Notes: generated by a model from the sequence alone, not told the origin. Positions 1 to 5,537 are shown, counted from the stretch's first letter. The stretch: DNA of 8,601 nucleotides from Moraxella lacunata (GCF_002027545.1 NZ_MXAN01000070.1:1-8601); one strand, 5' to 3'. Made by a program: numbers and translations.

Positions 1-94
1 TGCTGATATTGTACTCTTCGGCAAGCTGTCGGTAGGTTTTACCACAATTTAGTTGCCTTAGTACTTGTTGTCTAAAATCATCTGAGTATGCCAT
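1..94 (-). mobile_element. IS630-type transposase, N-terminal fragment (runs off the window)
   Basis: Reading the minus strand from the ATG at 94, the frame stays open to the window edge and gives 31 residues starting MAYSDDFRQQVLRQ and ending QLAEEYNIS. The pattern MAYS-DFR-VL followed by a helix-turn-helix with LAEEYNIS is the usual start of IS630-family transposases, whose first domain binds the element's ends. The catalytic DDE domain would lie to the left of the window. The end of the element should lie within roughly 95-115, because coding sequence of a DUF805 gene begins there. TA dinucleotides at 105-106 and 110-111 are possible target-site copies, since IS630 elements duplicate TA. 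The family call rests on the short motif only. Confidence 0.7.
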
Positions 95-113
95 AGGGGT
101 ATTGTAGCATATT

Positions 114-473
114 TTGGGTTCGGTTGGTATATGCGTTACCGCCCTTCATTTACCTGTCATGATTATTTTGTTGGTAGGTATGCCTTTTATGCTGTATCTT
201 GTGCTTGTCCCCATGATAAGACGACTCACGGATTTGGGGCGGTCAAGACTTTGGGCGATTTTGTACTTTGTTCCTTATGTGAATATGGTGCTGTTTTTGT
301 ACTTACTGCTTGCCAAAGGCGATGATGATGTAAATGAATTTGGCGAGCCGTCCGCTCCGCCAACCATGCTTGATATGATACTGGCAAGTATCTTACCTTT
401 GGTCATTATTATTGGGATAGGCTTTGGCGGTGTAAAACAGCTGTTCACATCTTTAATGACTACCCTTGCTTAA
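114..473 (+). pseudogene. DUF805 family inner-membrane protein, N-terminus lost
   Basis: The open frame gives about 119 residues from a TTG at 114, with an in-frame TAG at 105-107 just before it. It has a hydrophobic segment at about 13-34, then RRLTDLGRSRLWAIL, a second hydrophobic segment (about 47-66), KGDDDVNEFGEP, and a final hydrophobic segment (about 84-105). RRLxDxGRS followed by a helix and a G-x-N-x-FG-x-P tail is the conserved core of DUF805 (YhaH-like) membrane proteins of unknown function. Family members normally begin with an F-GR-R--EYW stretch and one or two more helices, which are absent here. A transposase gene starts 20 bases away on the other strand. I infer that an insertion removed the 5' part. 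Expression from the TTG is possible but has no supporting ribosome-binding site. Confidence 0.7.
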
Positions 474-485
474 TTTTAAATAAAC

Positions 486-556
486 CACCTTACTATCAAT
501 TTGGCATTTTCAATTATAGTCATTTAACGTCAAAATACACCAATGACAGTAAGGTG
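486..556. repeat. 71-bp imperfect inverted repeat
   Basis: CACCTTACT at 486-494 is repeated as its exact reverse complement AGTAAGGTG at 548-556. The match continues inward for TCA/TGA with one mismatch. The spacer is A/T-rich and non-coding. It could be a small miniature element or a loose hairpin downstream of the DUF805 remnant. There is no T-run to make it a terminator. Confidence 0.5.
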
Positions 557-569
557 CGTATTACACACC
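553..569. repeat. Near-perfect 17-bp palindrome, first of a pair
   Basis: Two 8-base arms flank a single T, with one arm mismatch (TACACACC instead of TACGCACC). Together with two preceding A's it is a 19-base direct copy, one base different, of the sequence at 597-615. Confidence 0.6.
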
Positions 570-598
570 AATAAGATTTTCCACTTATCCACTTAGAA

Positions 599-615
599 GG
601 TGCGTATTACGCACC
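599..615. repeat. Perfect 17-bp palindrome GGTGCGTATTACGCACC
   Basis: The arms GGTGCGTA and TACGCACC pair perfectly around one T. With two preceding A's the unit occurs twice, 46 bases apart (551-569 and 597-615). No coding sequence lies here. It may be a short dispersed palindrome or a protein-binding site. A distant look-alike is the 9-bp hairpin at 2764-2786, which shares the GCGTA/TACGC core. Confidence 0.7.
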
Positions 616-628
616 CTGCCATACTGCA

Positions 629-710
629 TTTTTCCTTGAAAAACGGGCGATTCCCCTGCTTTTTTGAACAGGCATTTTTCATAACAAATACAAAAGGTAG
701 GCACACCCTA
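629..710 (-). repeat. Dispersed repeat, partial copy of the 6701-7016 element
   Basis: Aligned without gaps to the reverse complement of 6701-6780, bases 631-710 match at 72 of 80 positions. The outer edge here, GTAGGCACACCCTA, corresponds to the terminal repeat GCAGGCACGCCCTA of the other element, so this copy ends at a TA (709-710). The similarity stops at about 629, and no second terminal repeat can be found upstream, so this is one end of the element without the other. Its last base pair also supplies the TAG stop of the frameshift-restored gene described at 814-822. Confidence 0.85.
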
Positions 711-756
711 GTCAAGTTTGCCATCATTTTCTTGCTCCTTCTTTTTTAGCTCTTTT

Positions 757-1269
757 TTAACATCTCTCATATGAGACCATATTAATAAAATTATAGTAGC
801 CAGACCTAAAATCAAAAAAAAACCGATTGGCGGATACTATTTTATCTTTTGTAGAGGCATAGCTATCAACAGCTATCATCTCACCATTAGGTTTATTGAT
901 ATGAATGGTTGCCATTTGGGGGACTTCATTGGTAATACCAAGTACTGAGGGTTGGTAATAATAACCAATGGTAAGTGTTTGGCTTAGATGATCATCTGTT
1001 AAGAAACAATTGCTAAACATGTCTTTTTTAGGAATAACTATGTTGCCACAAGCAATCATCAGTTTTTCTTTGGTTTGGGGATTGACAATACTCATGTGTT
1101 TAATGTCTCTATTTTTGCCATCTTTAGCAACAGTAACCAGCCTAACCTTACCTGTTACATAATGCAAATCTTTTTCAGGTGGCAGTCCACGACCATGCCA
1201 AACACAGTAGGGTATAACCCATATAGCACAGCATATTAAAAATAAGAATACAAAATCACGAATTTTCAT
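757..1269 (-). CDS. Membrane-anchored protein of unknown function, C-terminus frameshifted
   Basis: The frame gives 170 residues. It starts MKIRDFVFLFLICCAIWVIP, a single N-terminal membrane helix, followed by a mostly polar domain of about 120 residues (about 30-150) with beta-rich character and three cysteines (21, 74, 88). The two in the polar domain could form a disulfide if it faces the periplasm. After residue about 145 the reading frame passes a run of nine T's and continues as an unlikely tail (FFFDFRSGYYNFINMVSYERC). In the frame one base off, the tail becomes a hydrophobic helix plus a lysine/glutamate-rich end, so the present frame is probably broken or switched. The overall plan (helix, soluble domain, helix) resembles DUF3592-type proteins, but I cannot assign a family. 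It sits downstream of the VanZ-like gene on the same strand, 50 bases away. Confidence 0.65.
   Translation of the reverse strand: MKIRDFVFLFLICCAIWVIPYCVWHGRGLPPEKDLHYVTGKVRLVTVAKDGKNRDIKHMSIVNPQTKEKLMIACGNIVIPKKDMFSNCFLTDDHLSQTLTIGYYYQPSVLGITNEVPQMATIHINKPNGEMIAVDSYASTKDKIVSANRFFFDFRSGYYNFINMVSYERC
814..822 (-). other. A9/T9 homopolymer that sets the frame of the preceding gene
   Basis: Nine A's on the plus strand (T9 in the mRNA). With eight T's the downstream frame reads RFFLILGLATIILLIWS, a good membrane helix, then HMRDVKKELKKKEQENDG and a stop at 708-710. The restored protein would span 708-1269 and have 186 residues. With nine T's translation stops at 757-759. The restored tail has the expected order for an inner-membrane anchor, a helix followed by a positively charged end. 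Either a phase-variable tract, a fixed mutation or a sequencing error would explain it. Confidence 0.7.
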
Positions 1270-1319
1270 ATCATCAGTCTCGTAGGGGCAACCCCCATTT
1301 TATCACAACCCCAAGCTCA

Positions 1320-1679
1320 TCAGCACTGTCTTTGCTGTAAATACCCCAACCCCACCGCCAAACTCGCCCCCACCATATCCGCCACGCCATCCCATACGTC
1401 CATGTTGCGTGTGGTAAAATAACCCTGTATCAGCTCGCTTGCCACCGCCCAGCCCAGAGCCACAGCCCACAGGCAGAGTGCTTTGGTTTTGGTGTTGATG
1501 TTAAATAACAGTGATAGTAGATAAAACTGCCCAAAAAACATCGCAAAATGAGCCACTTTATCTAAATGGCTAACGCTTGGCACTTGACCGCTCGGCACAC
1601 GCAAAAACAGCCCATAACAGGACAGCCCAAACCACACCAGTATGGCAAACCACAGCCATTTGACAGAGAATTTTATCAT
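1320..1679 (-). CDS. VanZ-like small membrane protein
   Basis: A protein of 119 residues with about four hydrophobic segments (about 7-27, 44-61, 66-84, 99-114). The VanZ-family signature is present: DKVAHF at 40-45 after the first helix, SELIQ at 81-85, then R91, D94 and D97 in the RNMDVWDGVADMVGA stretch. The usual Asn of the DxxxNxxGA motif is Asp101 here. VanZ was named for a teicoplanin-resistance protein of Gram-positive bacteria, but stand-alone Gram-negative members like this one are common and have no settled function, so no resistance role is implied. The start is the ATG at 1679. A TGnTATGAT extended -10 on the minus strand at 1709-1717 could drive it. It diverges from ribF. Confidence 0.85.
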   Translation of the reverse strand: MIKFSVKWLWFAILVWFGLSCYGLFLRVPSGQVPSVSHLDKVAHFAMFFGQFYLLSLLFNINTKTKALCLWAVALGWAVASELIQGYFTTRNMDVWDGVADMVGASLAVGLGYLQQRQC

Positions 1680-1708
1680 CGTTAATCATCACAACACACA
1701 AAGCGGTC

Positions 1709-1717
1709 ATCATAACA
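1709..1717 (-). promoter_or_regulatory. Possible extended -10 promoter of the VanZ-like gene
   Basis: On the minus strand the bases read TGTTATGAT, an extended -10 (TG-n-TATGAT). It is placed to start transcription about 20-25 bases before the ATG at 1679. No convincing -35 is visible. Confidence 0.35.
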
Positions 1718-1759
1718 AATTTTATGGCAATTTTTTATGAAAAAATGATGAATTTCGCC

Positions 1760-1765
1760 TATAAT
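1760..1765 (+). promoter_or_regulatory. ribF -10 box (TATAAT)
   Basis: A perfect TATAAT lies 30 bases upstream of the ATG at 1796. The -35 region (about 1735-1742) is A/T-rich but a poor match to TTGACA. Transcription starting near 1772 would exclude the upstream in-frame ATGs at 1724, 1745, 1748 and 1766, which supports 1796 as the translation start. Confidence 0.55.
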
Positions 1766-1795
1766 ATGCCCTTTGTCCGTCCATTTTCCATTTTC

Positions 1796-2761
1796 ATGCA
1801 AATCATCAACTTAGACCCACACGCCCCCACCGCCTTGCCCCCACACGCCTTGACCATTGGCAACTTTGACGGGGTGCATTTGGGGCATCAAGCCATGCTC
1901 AACACCCTAATCAAAGACGCCACCAAGCAATCACTTGCCACTGCCGTCATGGTGTTTGAACCACAGCCTAGGGAATTTTTTAGCCCACACAATCCCCCTG
2001 CTCGCTTGACGAACTTTGCCGAAAAAGTCGCCTTGCTAGACGGTCATGGCGTGGATTTTGTCATCAAGGCAAATTTTAATGACGATTTTCGCCACCTATC
2101 CGCCCATGCCTTTGCCACGCTTTTGACCGCTTTGGGGGCAGAGCATTTGGTACTGGGCGATGATTTTCGTTTTGGGCATGACCGCACAGGGGATAAGGCA
2201 TTTTTGCAGGGGCTAGGATTTAGTGTGGACAGCCTTGCCACCGTTGCCCATGATGATGAGCGGATTAGCTCCACGGCGGTGCGTGGTGCATTGGCACAGG
2301 GCGATTTGGACACCGCCAAAATCATGCTTGGGCGAGACTATGCGATGACAGGGCAAGTAGTGCATGGCGACAAAATCGGGCGGACGCTTGATTTTCCCAC
2401 CGCCAATGTGGCATTAGATAGACTAAAACCTGCCGTACAGGGGATTTTTGGGGCAGATATTTTGGCACATAGGGACGGTCGAGCGGTTGATTTACATGCC
2501 TTAGGGGGTGGTATCAAGGGGCAAACCGCCAACAGTCTGTTTGGGGCGGTCAATGTCGGCAAACGCCCCAGCGTAAACGGCACGGATTATCGCTTAGAAG
2601 TGCATTTGCCTGATTTTGCAGGCGATTTGTATGGCATGACGTTGAGCGTGATGTTTAAAAAATACCTACATGGCGAGCGTCATTATGAGAGTTTGGCACA
2701 GTTAAAAGACGGCATCAAAAGGGATGTGGATGAGCTTGTGGCGTGGCATCATACTTTATAG
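1796..2761 (+). CDS. ribF: Bifunctional riboflavin kinase / FAD synthetase
   Basis: A cytoplasmic enzyme that phosphorylates riboflavin to FMN and then adenylylates FMN to FAD. From the ATG at 1796 it has 321 residues, close to the usual RibF length. The N-terminal FMN adenylyltransferase domain shows IGNFDGVHLGHQ (21-32, with the HxGH nucleotidyl-transfer motif), GDDFRFGHDR (121-130) and ISSTAVR (157-163). The C-terminal riboflavin-kinase domain shows GRTLDFPTAN (195-204), NVGKRPSV (253-260) and LEVHLPDF (267-274), with Glu268 as the likely catalytic residue. The frame is open from 1724, which would add 24 residues, but the TATAAT at 1760-1765 lies inside that extension and RibF proteins normally begin a few residues before the first beta strand, as MQIINLD does here. 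No strong Shine-Dalgarno is seen. In many relatives ribF is followed by ileS and lspA; here a terminator follows instead. Confidence 0.96.
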   Translation: MQIINLDPHAPTALPPHALTIGNFDGVHLGHQAMLNTLIKDATKQSLATAVMVFEPQPREFFSPHNPPARLTNFAEKVALLDGHGVDFVIKANFNDDFRHLSAHAFATLLTALGAEHLVLGDDFRFGHDRTGDKAFLQGLGFSVDSLATVAHDDERISSTAVRGALAQGDLDTAKIMLGRDYAMTGQVVHGDKIGRTLDFPTANVALDRLKPAVQGIFGADILAHRDGRAVDLHALGGGIKGQTANSLFGAVNVGKRPSVNGTDYRLEVHLPDFAGDLYGMTLSVMFKKYLHGERHYESLAQLKDGIKRDVDELVAWHHTL

Positions 2762-2763
2762 CC

Positions 2764-2786
2764 AAGGGCGTACCAAATACGCCCTT
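2764..2786. repeat. 9-bp hairpin after ribF
   Basis: AAGGGCGTA (2764-2772) and TACGCCCTT (2778-2786) pair perfectly around a 5-base loop, starting 2 bases after the ribF stop. There is no T-run, so it is more likely an RNA 3'-end protecting hairpin or a dispersed palindrome than a terminator. Confidence 0.6.
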
Positions 2787-2800
2787 AACAAACGCCCAAC

Positions 2801-2829
2801 AAAAAAGAGCGACTCCATCGCTCTTTTTT
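2801..2829. terminator. Bidirectional terminator between ribF and the CHAP-like gene
   Basis: GAGCGA (2807-2812), loop CTCCA, TCGCTC (2818-2823), preceded by six A's and followed by six T's. The symmetric A/T flanks let it work for ribF on the plus strand and for the convergent gene on the minus strand, whose stop lies 6 bases beyond. Confidence 0.9.
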
Positions 2830-2835
2830 ATCATA

Positions 2836-3540
2836 TTACTGCTCGTTCATCGCAAGCATTGTACCTGTATTTGCCGTGGCATCTAGGTAACGAGTGTCAC
2901 GCCATACGCTGTATCCGTTGTGGTTGCGATAGGGGCTAAAATTAGGCTGACGAAAATCTGATACCCACTGACTGCCATCATAGATTTGGATATGACCGTG
3001 TGGGTTTCTGCTGGTACGGTTAAAGACCGCCACGTCACCAATCTGTGGTACATAGTTGTCATTATTGATACGGGTGAAACCTGCACTGGCAAGTGTGCCA
3101 TTGGCATACTGATAAGCAGATGGCTGTGGCGTGAAGCTATAACCAGCCGATTGTAGTGCCTTACGCACATACATGGCACAGCGACCCACGCTCTTACCGT
3201 GAGCGGCACGGGCAGCCAGACGGGCGGCTGTGGCAGGGGCAGAACCATTTAGAGCGGCGACTGTACTGCCTGTATTATTGCTTGTTGAAAAGTTAGTGAG
3301 TGTTTGAGTGTTGGTACTAAACCCTTGGGTCAGACGAGAATTACCTTGTGACTCCCCCATTAGCTCATTGATGGCATTGTCAAGCTCAGCATTGCTTAGC
3401 GTTTGCGTGGGCATGGGCGGTGCGATGATATTTACTTGACGCTCACCACTGGCAGATGAGATGGTGATTCTGCCACTTTCTGCATTTGCACTGACTGTCG
3501 TAAAGGTAATTGCCGACATTAACCAAAAGAGTTTTTTCAT
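2836..3540 (-). CDS. Secreted CHAP/NlpC-like cysteine peptidoglycan amidase
   Basis: From the ATG at 3540 the protein has 234 residues. That start has a GAGG ribosome-binding site 7 bases upstream; an in-frame ATG at 3555 overlaps this site and is less likely. Residues 1-20 (MKKLFWLMSAITFTTVSANA, cut before ESG) form a typical Sec signal peptide. Residues 21-115 are low in hydrophobics and rich in Thr, Asn, Ser and Ala, probably a flexible linker. The catalytic domain runs from about 116 to 215: Cys121 in GRCAMYVRKAL, then GDVAVFNR (168-175), NPHGHIQIYDG (179-189, candidate His183), and WVSDFRQ. The Cys followed by a His in a GHIxIYDG strand is the CHAP/NlpC layout of enzymes that cut peptide bonds in peptidoglycan. 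The likely role is periplasmic cell-wall remodelling. The substrate bond cannot be told. No phage or secretion-system genes are nearby. Confidence 0.8.
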   Translation of the reverse strand: MKKLFWLMSAITFTTVSANAESGRITISSASGERQVNIIAPPMPTQTLSNAELDNAINELMGESQGNSRLTQGFSTNTQTLTNFSTSNNTGSTVAALNGSAPATAARLAARAAHGKSVGRCAMYVRKALQSAGYSFTPQPSAYQYANGTLASAGFTRINNDNYVPQIGDVAVFNRTSRNPHGHIQIYDGSQWVSDFRQPNFSPYRNHNGYSVWRDTRYLDATANTGTMLAMNEQ

Positions 3541-3566
3541 AAGATTGCCTCGCATCCATCATGCAC

Positions 3567-3599
3567 GACGACACAGCGTTTGTCTGTGGGTTGGTCGTC
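3567..3599 (-). promoter_or_regulatory. Leader hairpin upstream of the CHAP-like gene
   Basis: GACGA-CACAG (3567-3576) can pair with CTGTG (3584-3588) and, after a 6-base bulge, TCGTC (3595-3599). It ends about 27 bases before the start codon, close to the GAGG site. It may be a stability or regulatory hairpin in the 5' leader. No known RNA family is recognised. Confidence 0.35.
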
Positions 3600-3694
3600 C
3601 CCTGTTTACATGAGTGATGTCAGATGAGTTAGTTTTGTTAAAGCTTGGGTTTATGCCATACGCATCCGAACGTACTTTTTGGCTCAATAAAACA

Positions 3695-3723
3695 TTGGCA
3701 TTGAGCGGGTGGCGTGATAAACT
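3695..3723 (+). promoter_or_regulatory. Probable promoter of the dciA-like gene
   Basis: TTGGCA (3695-3700, five of six -35 bases), a 17-base spacer, and TAAACT (3718-3723, four of six -10 bases). The TTGGCA overlaps the spacer of a small inverted repeat GCTCAAT/ATTGAGC (3682-3688 and 3700-3706), a possible operator. A second small palindrome (GGACA-CCA-TGTCC, 3732-3744) falls in the leader. Confidence 0.4.
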
Positions 3724-3767
3724 TAGCTCTTGGACACCATGTCCGTCAGTTTTTAAAAGGTATTATG

Positions 3768-4280
3768 ATGAGTGATGACTTATATCTAAAAACCCATTTT
3801 CCAAACCACCTTGCCAATCGCACCGAAAAACAAGCGGCGGCAGGGGCGAAACTTCCCAAAGACCTAAGCAGACGACTTGCCTACTTTACTCACTTGACCC
3901 ATCTGTCCGCCCCCCTGCTGTCAGGTGTGTTGGGCGAGCTTAGCAATCAGGTACAAGTGGCGTATGCTCATGATGATAAAATCACCTTAGCACTACCAAC
4001 CATCACATCCGCCAATCATGTACGTTATCTACATCAAGAATGTCTGTCGGCACTGCATGAACATCCAGCATTTGGTCAGTTTTCAAAAATGGGGGTCATT
4101 GTCAATCACAAAATTCATCAGCGTGTCAGCGGTCAAAACACCGCCCAAACCACCTTAGAAAAACCATTAAGCGAAAACACGGTGCGAACTATAACACAAA
4201 CTGCTAAGCTTGTCATCAAAAATCCAAGTTTACAGGCGTCCTTTATCAAGCTCATTCAAACCGCCACCACCAAAGAATGA
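3768..4280 (+). CDS. DciA-like (DUF721) helicase-loader protein
   Basis: A protein of 170 residues from the second of two tandem ATGs (3765, 3768); AAAAGG at 3755-3760 is 7 bases from the second. DciA loads the replicative helicase DnaB in bacteria that lack DnaC. The weakly conserved DUF721 fold can be seen at about 35-115: a helix (LSRRLAYFTHLTHL), a strand (DKITLALP), a helix (NHVRYLHQECLSALHEH) and a strand (KMGVIVNHKI). A further helix (about 134-167) follows. It has no tryptophan, although many DUF721 proteins carry a conserved one. Gene position is the best support: in Pseudomonas and relatives the DUF721/DciA gene lies beside lpxC, as here, although the two genes converge in this window. 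Sequence alone would leave this as a hypothetical protein. Confidence 0.6.
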   Translation: MSDDLYLKTHFPNHLANRTEKQAAAGAKLPKDLSRRLAYFTHLTHLSAPLLSGVLGELSNQVQVAYAHDDKITLALPTITSANHVRYLHQECLSALHEHPAFGQFSKMGVIVNHKIHQRVSGQNTAQTTLEKPLSENTVRTITQTAKLVIKNPSLQASFIKLIQTATTKE

Positions 4281-4411
4281 TAATTGTTCTTAAATTTGGG
4301 ACTTTTACGGTCTTTTTGTAATCTTATGTAAAGAAATCCGCCCATTTTCACAAAATTTCCATAAAACTCTCATAAAAGCCCTGCACAAATCCCCAAAACC
4401 CCCACAAACAC

Positions 4412-4439
4412 AAAAGCGAGCTACTGTCAGCTCGCTTTT
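4412..4439. terminator. Bidirectional terminator between the dciA-like gene and lpxC
   Basis: An 11-bp perfect stem AAAAGCGAGCT / AGCTCGCTTTT around the loop ACTGTC. The A-run on one side and T-run on the other allow use from both strands. It is 130 bases after the dciA-like stop and about 95 bases after the lpxC stop. The remainder of 4281-4532 shows nothing else except the small frame at 4478-4546. Confidence 0.9.
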
Positions 4440-4477
4440 ACTTTGTTACACGCCATTTTGATTAATTTTTAGCTTTA

Positions 4478-4546
4478 TTACGCTACTTTTTCAGTCAGTT
4501 TACCGAAATTTAAATCGTCCAAATTTTTTGCCTTAAAATCCTTCAT
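4478..4546 (-). CDS. Possible 22-residue small protein overlapping the lpxC end
   Basis: An ATG at 4546, inside the last codons of lpxC and in the +1 frame, opens a 22-codon frame, MKDFKAKNLDDLNFGKLTEKVA, ending in tandem TAA TAA at 4475-4480. The peptide is hydrophilic and balanced in charge, and it looks more protein-like than random A/T-rich sequence would. Its ATG overlaps lpxC by 14 bases, so translational coupling is possible, but no Shine-Dalgarno is seen. Chance is a real alternative at this length. Confidence 0.25.
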   Translation of the reverse strand: MKDFKAKNLDDLNFGKLTEKVA

Positions 4547-5480
4547 TTTTTAGGGGATTTTTGGGCGGAATAAAGGCAATCGGACAGCTGTTTTTGTCAT
4601 AATTTGTTACAATTTCATAGGCACTGTCATCTGCCAATACCGCTCGGATGAGTGCGTTATTTAGGGCATGACCTGATTTGTAAGCGTTAAATTTGCCGAT
4701 GATGTTATGCCCGATGACGAACAAATCGCCCACCGCATCTAGCATTTTATGGCGGACAAATTCGTTAGGATAGCGTAGCTCGCCATTGACCACCGATGTC
4801 TCATCAAGCACCACGGCATTATCCATACTACCGCCTAAGGCAAGATTGTGCTTTTTGAGCATTTCTAAGTCTTTTAAAAAGCCGAACGTGCGAGCCTGCC
4901 CCACTTCACGGGCGAAATTGGCGGTATTAAAATCAAGCGACGTGGTCTGTTCGGTCGCTTTGATGGCGGCATGATTAAAATCAATCTCAAAATGCATCAA
5001 AAAACCATCATCATAAGGGGTAAGCTCCGCCCATTTGTCTTCATCGCTCACACGCACGGTTTTTTTGATTTTTAAAAAGGCTTTGGGAGCGGGCTGTTCT
5101 GCCACGCCTGCTTCGTCAATCAAAAACAAAAACGGTGCTGCCGAGCCGTCCATAATCGGAATCTCAGGGGCATTGACTTCTATATATAAGTTATCCAAAC
5201 CGCACGCTGACACCGCCGAGAGCAAATGCTCTACCGTGCCAACTCGTGCATCGCCCGCCACTAAGTTGGATGACATCATCGTGTCTTGGACGAGCGTGGC
5301 ACTCATGGGAATGTGGGCGTTATCAAGGTCGGTGCGTACGAACACAATGCTTGTGCCGATGGGGGCATCTCGCAAGGTGAGCGTGACTTCCTTGCCGCTG
5401 TGTAGCCCTATGCCAGTGGCAGTGATGGGCGTGGCAAGGGTGCGTGCAGGATAATAGTTAATGTCGGTGTTATTATTCAT
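4533..5480 (-). CDS. lpxC: UDP-3-O-acyl-N-acetylglucosamine deacetylase
   Basis: The zinc enzyme of the committed step of lipid A synthesis. It removes the acetyl group from UDP-3-O-acyl-GlcNAc in the cytoplasm. The 315 residues compare with about 305 in E. coli; the extra length is about ten residues at the N-terminus (MNNNTDINYYPARTL before the conserved TGIGLHSGKEVTLTLRDAP) and a short C-terminal tail. Zinc ligands are visible as His85 in VEHLLSA, and His244 and Asp248 in RHKMLDAVGDL. His271 in KSGHALNN is the catalytic-site histidine. The MMSSNL and IPIMDGSAAPF motifs are also present. The start at 5480 has a GAG 6 bases upstream and lies 22 bases after the predicted transcription start. 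It has a promoter of its own, although ydjM lies upstream on the same strand. Confidence 0.97.
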   Translation of the reverse strand: MNNNTDINYYPARTLATPITATGIGLHSGKEVTLTLRDAPIGTSIVFVRTDLDNAHIPMSATLVQDTMMSSNLVAGDARVGTVEHLLSAVSACGLDNLYIEVNAPEIPIMDGSAAPFLFLIDEAGVAEQPAPKAFLKIKKTVRVSDEDKWAELTPYDDGFLMHFEIDFNHAAIKATEQTTSLDFNTANFAREVGQARTFGFLKDLEMLKKHNLALGGSMDNAVVLDETSVVNGELRYPNEFVRHKMLDAVGDLFVIGHNIIGKFNAYKSGHALNNALIRAVLADDSAYEIVTNYDKNSCPIAFIPPKNPLKNEGF

Positions 5481-5508
5481 GTTAAACTCATCTGTCTAGA
5501 TATCACGC

Positions 5509-5537
5509 ATTTTATCATCTGATGACAGGTTTGTCAT
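5509..5537 (-). promoter_or_regulatory. lpxC promoter with a dyad over the -35
   Basis: On the minus strand ATGACA (complement of 5532-5537, five of six -35 bases), a 17-base spacer, and TAAAAT (complement of 5509-5514, five of six -10 bases). The -35 lies inside a perfect inverted repeat GATGACA-N4-TGTCATC (5521-5538), which could be bound by a regulator. Confidence 0.6.

Noticed and set aside
551..615. Two palindromes as a CRISPR array
   Set aside because: Only two short units, one internal spacer, no cas genes, and each unit is a full palindrome rather than a CRISPR-type repeat.
1285..1295. GGGG-CAA-CCCC hairpin as terminator of the VanZ-like gene
   Set aside because: The stem is only 4 bp and no T-run follows on the minus strand.
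1320..1679. Glycopeptide resistance gene
   Set aside because: The VanZ domain alone is widespread in Gram-negative bacteria, and no other van gene is present.
1766..1796. FMN riboswitch upstream of ribF
   Set aside because: The leader between the predicted start of transcription and the ATG is only about 25 bases, far too short for an FMN riboswitch, and none of its conserved blocks is seen.
2044..2583. Open frames on the minus strand inside ribF
   Set aside because: They are antisense shadows of a well-conserved gene, with proline/serine/lysine-rich composition and no ribosome-binding sites.
2883..3248. 121-codon frame overlapping the CHAP-like gene
   Set aside because: It lies in another frame of the same strand. 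The real frame has a signal peptide, a ribosome-binding site and catalytic motifs.
4786..5454. Open frames on the plus strand inside lpxC
   Set aside because: Antisense to a clearly recognised enzyme. The composition is typical of shadow frames and no family is recognisable.
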